Part shown: positions 6,796 to 11,999 of the stretch, piece after piece
Position numbering within the stretch: position 1 is the stretch's first letter
Layout: every line of letters starts with the position of its first letter
Assembly (NCBI GenBank): GCA_041583135.1
Contig: JBFHGJ010000145.1
Coordinates: 1 to 11,999, forward strand
Direction: 5' to 3'
DNA: 11,999 bases
From: JABSOG01 sp041583135
Lineage (GTDB): Bacteria > Pseudomonadota > Gammaproteobacteria > Enterobacterales > Alteromonadaceae
Notes under the pieces: generated by a model
Databases searched by the model: none
Seen by the model: only the letters and a program-made list of their open reading frames with translations
What the model was told of the DNA's origin: nothing
Made by a program: the position numbers and the translations under genes

Positions 6796-6828
6796 TTTAC
6801 TTGAATATTTGTGGCATTATTCTATGCT
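6796..6828 (+). promoter_or_regulatory. Candidate promoter region of the OmpA-family gene
   Basis: Two overlapping sigma-70-like pairs are present: TTTACT (6796-6801) with TATTCT (6818-6823), and TTGAAT (6801-6806) with TATGCT (6823-6828), each spaced by 16 bases. Either would give a leader of about 30 bases containing the ribosome site AAGGA (6854-6858). Confidence 0.38.
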
Positions 6829-6864
6829 CAACAGCAATAACTAACCTCAGTTTAAGGACAACTC

Positions 6865-7890
6865 ATGAAACTGCATCTTGCCCTTGGCGTTGCGCTGGCT
6901 TCTCTTGTTACGCCGGTTGCGGCCAATGATAGCCCGTGGAATATCAGTGGCTTTGCTTCTTATCTCGACCCAGACTCAGACCGCACGTTAATCAATACCA
7001 ATATCGGACTTGATGAAGATATCGGTATTGCGGCTGCATTAGGCTACCGTTTCAACACCAAGTGGGAAGGCCGGGTGATCTTTAATCAATGGAAGCTAGG
7101 ACACACCGCTGATGGTTACGGTGTTGACGGCCTGTATCATTTCAACGACAAGCACTTATACGGTATTTTTGGCTATAAGCACGCCGACCTCAATGGCGGG
7201 GACGATGAGCTGTTGAATGTCGGTCTCGGTAAGCGTTTTGAATTGAGCGAGCGTTTATACTTTACTGCTGAAGCATTGGTCAATCAGTCGCTAAAAGACA
7301 GTTACAATGATTTTGGCGTAAATATCGGTTTGACCTATTTCTTTGGTGAGCGTTCGAAAACGGTGATGCCAAAACCAAAACCGGCGGCGCCGGTAGCACC
7401 TGCCAAACCAGCTAAGCCTGTTGATAGTGATGGCGATGGTGTTTATGACGATGCCGATGCCTGCCCGAATACGCCAATGAGTGATGCGGTAGACAGCCAA
7501 GGCTGTACGCGTTATGAAATGGATAGTGAATCGGTGCGTTTGCAGATTAATTTTGCCAACAATGATGATAAGGTGGCGCAGCACTATTACAGTGAAATCG
7601 AGCGTGTTGCCGAGTTTATGTCTAAGTACCCTGAAGCCACGGTGGTGATTGAAGGTCATACTTCTAAAGTCGGTGCTGCCAGTTACAATCAAAACCTCTC
7701 TGAGCGTCGAGCTAAGATGGTGGCGAAAATCTTGGTCGAGCACTTTGGCGTGCAAAGCAGCCGAGTCTCTCATGTCGGCTATGGCGAAACTCAATTACTT
7801 AATGATGCCGACACGGCGCAAGCACATAAAGAAAACCGCCGCATTGAGGCGAAGATCTCTGGTAGCAAGAAGGTAAAGGTTAAGCGCTAA
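6865..7890 (+). CDS. OmpA-family outer membrane protein
   Basis: The product is 341 residues with a strong ribosome site (AAGGA, six bases before the ATG). In order it has a signal peptide with likely cleavage after VAA (Ala20), an N-terminal region of alternating strands fitting a small eight-stranded beta-barrel (about 21-162, ending in LTYFFGERS), a Pro/Ala/Lys linker (about 168-185), a thrombospondin type 3 calcium-binding motif DSDGDGVYDDADACPNTP (187-204) with a Cys pair (200, 214), and a C-terminal OmpA-like peptidoglycan-binding domain (about 222-333). In that domain the motif is GHTSKVGAASYNQNLSERRA: Arg282 matches E. coli OmpA Arg286, but Ser267 stands where Asp271 contacts diaminopimelate. 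The protein probably links outer membrane and cell wall and may form a small pore. It is called OmpA-family rather than ompA because several paralogues are common in such bacteria. Confidence 0.92.
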   Translation: MKLHLALGVALASLVTPVAANDSPWNISGFASYLDPDSDRTLINTNIGLDEDIGIAAALGYRFNTKWEGRVIFNQWKLGHTADGYGVDGLYHFNDKHLYGIFGYKHADLNGGDDELLNVGLGKRFELSERLYFTAEALVNQSLKDSYNDFGVNIGLTYFFGERSKTVMPKPKPAAPVAPAKPAKPVDSDGDGVYDDADACPNTPMSDAVDSQGCTRYEMDSESVRLQINFANNDDKVAQHYYSEIERVAEFMSKYPEATVVIEGHTSKVGAASYNQNLSERRAKMVAKILVEHFGVQSSRVSHVGYGETQLLNDADTAQAHKENRRIEAKISGSKKVKVKR

Positions 7891-7917
7891 ACCCTGCCAA
7901 AATAGGATGTCAGTATC

Positions 7918-7953
7918 AACTGAACGACGCGGCATTGGTCGTGTCGTTCAGTT
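7918..7953 (+). terminator. Hairpin after the OmpA-family gene, probable terminator
   Basis: AACTGAACGAC (7918-7928) pairs perfectly with GTCGTTCAGTT (7943-7953) across a 14-base loop. It lies 28 bases after the stop codon. The T tract is poor (a few T up to 7966), so termination may be partial or the hairpin may protect the mRNA 3' end. Confidence 0.55.
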
Positions 7954-8023
7954 GCCATTCATTTTGATCCCAACAAAATAAATCAAAGCTTACAATTTTA
8001 TTCTAAGATTAGCTTGAAGCCGA

Positions 8024-8042
8024 TTCACATCTGATGTGTGAA
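8024..8042. promoter_or_regulatory. Palindrome over the exporter -35, candidate operator
   Basis: TTCACA (8024-8029) and TGTGAA (8037-8042) form an inverted repeat, and the inner CACATC-T-GATGTG (8026-8038) is also perfectly symmetrical. It covers the -35 and part of the spacer, the usual place for repressor binding. The half-sites are inverted relative to CRP (TGTGA-N6-TCACA), so it is not a CRP site. Confidence 0.42.
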
Positions 8043-8052
8043 AACTCATAAT
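8024..8052 (+). promoter_or_regulatory. Predicted promoter of the RND exporter gene
   Basis: TTCACA (8024-8029) and CATAAT (8047-8052) each match the sigma-70 consensus at five of six positions, with the ideal 17-base spacing. The transcript would start near 8059, giving a leader of about 35 bases. Confidence 0.6.
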
Positions 8053-8093
8053 AACCGCCCTTTGTTACCCCGGCCATTTTTGTAGGGAAGATT

Positions 8094-10688
8094 GTGTCAG
8101 TAGAGTCTGTTGTTGAACATTATAAAAAGATTGTGTTGGATCATCCGCGTTGGGTGTTGGTTTTTATTACGTTAATTGTGGCGTTTTTTGGCGTTTACGC
8201 CGGTAAATTTAGGTTGGATGCCTCTGCCGATTCCTTAGTGCTTGAAAATGATGAGGCGCTGCAGTTTTTCCGCGAGGTTAAACAAAAGTTCGGCAATGAA
8301 GACATACTGATCTTAACCTACACTCCAACCCAGGATCTGTTTGAGCAGCAGGTGCTTGATGATATCACTGTGTTTGGTCAGCAACTGGCAAAGCTCGATC
8401 ATGTTGCCTCTGTGATGAGCATGATGACGGTGCCGCTGATCGAAAGCCCTTTGGTGAGTCTAAATGAGTTAAGCGAGGGGATCAGAACCTTACAAGATGC
8501 CGATACAGACCGGACTTTAGCACGCAAAGAGCTGGCAACAAGCCCGATTTATAAAGACTTGTTGATCAGTAAAGATCAGAAAACCACGGCCATTTTGGTT
8601 ACAGTGGCCCGTGATGAGTTGTATCACAAGCTGCTCAATGAGCGTAATGCTTTGCGTGCCAAGGCACTTGAAGGTGAGTTAAGCAGCTACGAGAAGACGC
8701 AACTTGAACAGGTCAGCAAGCAGTTTACCCAGCAGTCGGTGCGTCTTTCTGCCAAAGAAGCTCAGCTGATTGAGAATATTCGCGGCCTAGTCAAAAAGCA
8801 TCAGGCAATGGCTGAGATGCACCTTGGCGGGGTGACGATGATCACTGCCGATTCAATCGAATTTGTGCGTAATGACCTATCGACCTTTAGCTTCGGTATT
8901 TTGGCCTTCATTATTTTGTTGATGATTGTGGCGTTTCGTAAGCCGCGTTGGGTGATCTTGCCGATGCTGACCTGCGCTGCCACTTCTATCGTCATGGTGG
9001 GCTTTTTAGGGTTGGTCGATTGGCCGGTCACTGTGGTTTCCAGCAATTTTATTTCTTTGATGCTGATCATTACCCTATCGTTGACCATTCACTTGATTGT
9101 GCGTTATCGCGAGTTGCAAAGAGAGCAGCCGCAATTGGATGCCAAGGCGTTGGTGTTCGAAACGGTCAGATTGAAGTTTGTGCCATGCTTTTACACCGCA
9201 TTTACCACAGTCGTGGCATTTTTCTCATTGGTGACCAGTGATATTCGCCCGATCATCGATTTTGGTTGGATGATGTGTCTTGGCGTATTGGTGGCTTTTG
9301 TTTTGGCCTTTGTCATGTTTCCTGCAATGTTGGTGTTGCTTAAGCCAACCGAGCCGGTCAGCGACGACAACCGAGTCGATCGCATGTCTCAACTGTTGGC
9401 GATTCAAGTTGAACGGTTTAATGTGCCGCTGATCTTTGTGTTCGTTGCTCTGGTGATTGTTAGCGCCTTAGGCATAACCAAGCTGAGTGTGGAAAATCGC
9501 TTTATCGACTATTACAAAGAGTCCACTGAGATTTATCAGGGGATGGAACTGATCGATCGCAAACTTGGTGGCACGACGCCGCTCGATGTGATCATTAAGG
9601 CTCCTGCGTCGTTCTATCAAGAGCAAAACAACAATGAGATGAGTATTGAAGAACTCTTATTGAACGAGGCGACAGGAGGGGATAATAGCGCTCAAGCGCA
9701 AGCCAACGCAAAAGATCAGGCCGAGGACGATGAGGAGATATTTTCAGAAGAATGGCTTGGTGAAGAAGATAAAGGGGATATTACCGCCACCAGCTATTGG
9801 TTTAATACCTATCAGCTTAAGCAAGTGGCCAAAATTCACGATTATCTCGATAGTTTAGAGCAAACCGGTAAGGTGTTGTCGGTAGAGAGCACCATGGCGA
9901 TGCTGCGTAAAATCAATGCTCAAGTGGCTGATGATAGCTTTTTGCTGGCGGTTTTATATAAGTCGTTGCCACCAGAAATAAAGCAAGGGTTATTTGCACC
10001 GTATATGACAACGGATGGCAATGAATTGCGATTTAGCATTCGCTTATTTGAGTCCGATCCCAATCTAAAACGGGAGGCCTTGGTCCATGAGATCCGCGAA
10101 CATTTGGTCAATGAAATGGGGTTGGCGCCGGAGCAGGTGCATTTAACCGGTATGGCGGTGCTTTATAACAACATGCTGCAAAGTTTGTTTCGTTCTCAGA
10201 TCCTCACCATCGGAGTGGTGTTCTTTGCCATCTTGTTGATGTTTATCGTGTTGTTCCGTTCGCTTAAAATCGCTCTGATAGCGCTGATACCCAATATTGT
10301 TTCAGCCGCGTTTATTTTGGGGATTATGGGCTGGCTTGGTATTCCGTTGGATTTGATGACTATCACCATTGCGGCTATCAGTATCGGTATTGCTGTGGAT
10401 AATTCGATACACTATATGCACCGCTTTTTAGAAGAACACCCGCAAAGGGAGCATTATTGGGATTCGATTAAAGCGTGTCATGGCACGATAGGTCAGGCGA
10501 TTTATTTTACGTCAATTACCATTACCTTGGGCTTTGGTTTGTTGGTACTTTCATCGTTTATTCCGACCATTTACTTTGGTTTGTTGACCGGACTGGCGAT
10601 GTTGGTGGCGCTGTTTGCCAATCTGACATTGTTGCCGGTGCTGATCGTAAAATTTAAAGCGGCAAAGCCTATTGCGGCAAACGTTTAG
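8094..10688 (+). CDS. RND superfamily (MMPL-type) exporter
   Basis: The product is 864 residues with a GTG start preceded by AGGGAAG (8084-8090). It shows the two-fold RND layout: a first membrane helix (about 20-36), a large periplasmic loop, five helices (about 264-281, 286-308, 314-336, 364-383, 390-416), a helix at 445-463, a second loop, and five helices from about 703 to 855. Conserved features include DASADSLVLENDEALQFF (42-59) and ISIGIAVDNSIHYMHRF in the second half, with Asp769 as the likely proton-relay residue. The equivalent helix in the first half (314-336) carries no acidic residue. An acidic, low-complexity stretch lies in the second loop (about 540-562). Members export lipids, hopanoids or other hydrophobic compounds from the inner membrane. 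No membrane-fusion protein or outer-membrane channel gene is adjacent, so it is not a classical tripartite efflux operon. Substrate unknown. Confidence 0.88.
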   Translation: MSVESVVEHYKKIVLDHPRWVLVFITLIVAFFGVYAGKFRLDASADSLVLENDEALQFFREVKQKFGNEDILILTYTPTQDLFEQQVLDDITVFGQQLAKLDHVASVMSMMTVPLIESPLVSLNELSEGIRTLQDADTDRTLARKELATSPIYKDLLISKDQKTTAILVTVARDELYHKLLNERNALRAKALEGELSSYEKTQLEQVSKQFTQQSVRLSAKEAQLIENIRGLVKKHQAMAEMHLGGVTMITADSIEFVRNDLSTFSFGILAFIILLMIVAFRKPRWVILPMLTCAATSIVMVGFLGLVDWPVTVVSSNFISLMLIITLSLTIHLIVRYRELQREQPQLDAKALVFETVRLKFVPCFYTAFTTVVAFFSLVTSDIRPIIDFGWMMCLGVLVAFVLAFVMFPAMLVLLKPTEPVSDDNRVDRMSQLLAIQVERFNVPLIFVFVALVIVSALGITKLSVENRFIDYYKESTEIYQGMELIDRKLGGTTPLDVIIKAPASFYQEQNNNEMSIEELLLNEATGGDNSAQAQANAKDQAEDDEEIFSEEWLGEEDKGDITATSYWFNTYQLKQVAKIHDYLDSLEQTGKVLSVESTMAMLRKINAQVADDSFLLAVLYKSLPPEIKQGLFAPYMTTDGNELRFSIRLFESDPNLKREALVHEIREHLVNEMGLAPEQVHLTGMAVLYNNMLQSLFRSQILTIGVVFFAILLMFIVLFRSLKIALIALIPNIVSAAFILGIMGWLGIPLDLMTITIAAISIGIAVDNSIHYMHRFLEEHPQREHYWDSIKACHGTIGQAIYFTSITITLGFGLLVLSSFIPTIYFGLLTGLAMLVALFANLTLLPVLIVKFKAAKPIAANV

Positions 10689-11772
10689 GCATGATGAGGG
10701 TAAAGTGAGCCCCCTTATCTGGCTCACTGGTCAATGCCATCGTGCCTTTGAGGTTTTGCTCGACAATTTGTTTGAGCATAGCACAGCTGAGATGATCGTC
10801 TTGTCCTGAATGTTGGCTGTCAAAAAGCGTGCTAGCAATGTCGGCACTTATGCCTTTACCGTTGTCGATAAAATCCAAGGTGATAACGTCAATATCACCT
10901 TGCTTTGCTTCTCGGGCGTTGATGATGATCTGCCCCGGGGTGGTTGGGTCAAGTCCATGACGAATCGATTTGTTGATAAGGGCGCTGATCACCTGAGCAA
11001 AGGCGCCGATGTCTGAGGTCATATTAATGCCTTCTGAAACCACGACATGGATCTCATGGGGCAACTTTTTGAGCTTGGATTTTAGGCTTAGGATTATCTC
11101 ATCAATGAAGCGGTGGAGATAAAATTGGCTGATCTGCTCAAGGCATTGACTGGCGGCAACCGAACGAAAGCTGGTGATGGTCCCACTGGCGTTTTGTGCA
11201 TTTTTGACGCACATGCCCAGCGCTCTTTCCATTTGTTTTAAAAACTTCTCCAAATCTGCTGCCGACAGTTTTTTCTCATCGAAGCTGAGTTTGACTTTGT
11301 GCAAGGATTCAAGCAAAAAACTCACGGCAGTGTTGACGTTACCCAAAGGAGAAGCCACTTCGTGACTGATCAGTCCAATCAATTCCCCCAGTTCTTTAAG
11401 CTTTAGGGTTTGCCTATGTAGCAGCTGAGCATCGTTGTCGGCTGTGATAAGTGTGGTCAACTGCTTGAGCTTGTGGCTGAGCAATTCAAGGCTGAATGTG
11501 GCCGGTATAACATCAAAAATGCCGTTTTTTAACTGCTCGGCAATGAAACTTTGCTGTTGATTGTCACTGATAAGTACAGTGTGTTTCCGCACCTTGGGCA
11601 GTCGGCTCAAATGCGCCTGATCTATAATCATTAAATCGGCAGCATCGAGATCTTCAAAGTCATGGCACAGGGTCAAACCGAGAGTCTTGACGGCGGCAGT
11701 CAGGGTCTCAGTCAACTGCTCATCGGCGCATTGTAGTAACACAGCTAGCGGCTTGGGCATGGGGTATGGCAT
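10669..11772 (-). CDS. Sensor histidine kinase with a degenerate receiver-like N-terminus
   Basis: The product is 367 residues without signal peptide or membrane segment, so it is cytoplasmic. Residues 8-110 follow the strand/helix order of a response-regulator receiver, with Asp51 after DLMII. However, the acidic pair at the first strand is missing (LAVLLQCAD) and the conserved Lys after the fifth strand is absent (FDVIPATF), so it looks like a pseudo-receiver. A histidine-kinase dimerisation domain follows, with the H-box GLISHEVASPLGNV (133-146), phosphoacceptor His137. The ATPase domain has a weak N-box (VISALINKSIRHG, 261-273), a clear G1 box DNGKG (303-307) and a poorly conserved G2 box (HLSCAML). 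The end GTMALTSEPDKGAHFTLIMP is typical. AAGG directly abuts ATG 11772, so the in-frame ATG at 11760, 11 bases after AAGGA, may be the true start. No partner regulator gene is in the window: an orphan kinase. Confidence 0.83.
   Translation of the reverse strand: MPYPMPKPLAVLLQCADEQLTETLTAAVKTLGLTLCHDFEDLDAADLMIIDQAHLSRLPKVRKHTVLISDNQQQSFIAEQLKNGIFDVIPATFSLELLSHKLKQLTTLITADNDAQLLHRQTLKLKELGELIGLISHEVASPLGNVNTAVSFLLESLHKVKLSFDEKKLSAADLEKFLKQMERALGMCVKNAQNASGTITSFRSVAASQCLEQISQFYLHRFIDEIILSLKSKLKKLPHEIHVVVSEGINMTSDIGAFAQVISALINKSIRHGLDPTTPGQIIINAREAKQGDIDVITLDFIDNGKGISADIASTLFDSQHSGQDDHLSCAMLKQIVEQNLKGTMALTSEPDKGAHFTLIMPKRLPQ
10704..10728. other. Perfect stem-loop just after the exporter stop codon
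   Basis: AGTGAGCC (10704-10711) and GGCTCACT (10721-10728) pair across a nine-base loop, 16 bases after the exporter stop and inside the 3' end of the kinase gene. There is no T tract on the + strand, so a role in termination is doubtful; it could stabilise the exporter mRNA end or be chance. Confidence 0.35.
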
Positions 11773-11849
11773 CCTTGAGGTTGTGTCGTGAAATTTTGCT
11801 AAACCGAGGTGGCTCAGGGTTTTTTAACGGTCATGGCACATAAATTAAA

Positions 11850-11878
11850 CATATAGTCTAGTAACGGCATTATCACAA
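11850..11878 (-). promoter_or_regulatory. Candidate promoter of the histidine kinase gene
   Basis: On the minus strand TTGTGA (11873-11878) and TATATG (11850-11855) are spaced by 17 bases, each matching consensus at four of six positions. The transcript would start near 11843, leaving a leader of about 70 bases. Confidence 0.42.
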
Positions 11879-11936
11879 CCGGATATCCATGGTTGATCTC
11901 TGTGATCAGTATAACTTTACATGGTTGACATCCCTG

Positions 11937-11964
11937 TTGATAGCGCTGCAATTGGGTCTATAAC
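11937..11964 (+). promoter_or_regulatory. Candidate rightward promoter for a gene beyond the window
   Basis: TTGATA (11937-11942) and TATAAC (11959-11964) each match sigma-70 consensus at five of six positions with a 16-base spacer. A consensus TTGACA at 11925-11930 lies just upstream and could pair with TGCAAT (11947-11952). The downstream gene is outside the window. Confidence 0.45.
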
Positions 11965-11999
11965 TCGCATCGCTAAAGGCTTTACCTGTTTGCTGTAAA

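Noticed and set aside
7291..7794. A 167-codon open frame antisense to the OmpA-family gene.
   Set aside because: It mirrors a well-supported gene and has the His/Arg/Ile-rich composition usual for antisense shadows.
8024..8042. A CRP binding site at the exporter promoter.
   Set aside because: The half-sites are in the reverse order (TCACA first, TGTGA second), opposite to the CRP consensus.

Overview
The window looks like chromosomal DNA from a gammaproteobacterium, most likely Alteromonadales and Shewanella-like. The basis is that UbiD and Fre are very close in sequence and length to the enterobacterial proteins and sit as a ubiD-fre pair, while the OmpA-type porin with thrombospondin-3 type calcium motifs, the HDOD protein and the MMPL/RND exporter are typical of marine gammaproteobacteria. 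This assignment comes from recognising the proteins, not from a database search.

Layout, left to right. (1) 1-1212 is an AT-richer accessory segment on the + strand. It holds the C-terminal end of a protein with a C39/papain-like cysteine peptidase domain, open at the left window edge, followed after 11 bases by an acidic protein of unknown family. This is the usual arrangement of a polymorphic-toxin C-terminus and its immunity protein. (2) 1213-1841 has no gene. It holds a strong terminator-like hairpin and two copies of a degenerate 51-base direct repeat. (3) 1842-3563 carries two minus-strand genes: an HDOD-domain protein and, upstream of it, a secreted protein of unknown function. (4) 3725-4447 is a + strand CorA-like membrane protein whose usual GMN signature reads GMS, closed by a terminator hairpin. 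(5) 4477-6675 is the minus-strand ubiD-fre unit: the ubiquinone-pathway decarboxylase and the NAD(P)H-flavin reductase. (6) 6865-7890 is an OmpA-family porin, divergent from ubiD and followed by a hairpin. (7) 8094-10688 is a large RND/MMPL-type exporter with a good predicted promoter overlapped by a palindrome. (8) 10669-11772 is a minus-strand sensor histidine kinase with a degenerate receiver-like N-terminus. Its 3' end overlaps that of the exporter by 20 bases, tail to tail. (9) 11773-11999 is non-coding and holds outward-facing promoter candidates.

How the genes work together: ubiD and fre are probably co-transcribed. UbiD needs prenylated FMN, made by UbiX (not in the window), and Fre supplies reduced flavin, so a flavin-linked connection is plausible. 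The other housekeeping genes appear to be single transcription units with their own promoters. The only clearly accessory system visible is the toxin/immunity-like pair at the left edge. I do not see convincing evidence of a wholly new multi-gene system. The points most worth checking are that pair, the GMS-type CorA-like protein, the degenerate kinase, and the palindromes at the HDOD and exporter promoters.
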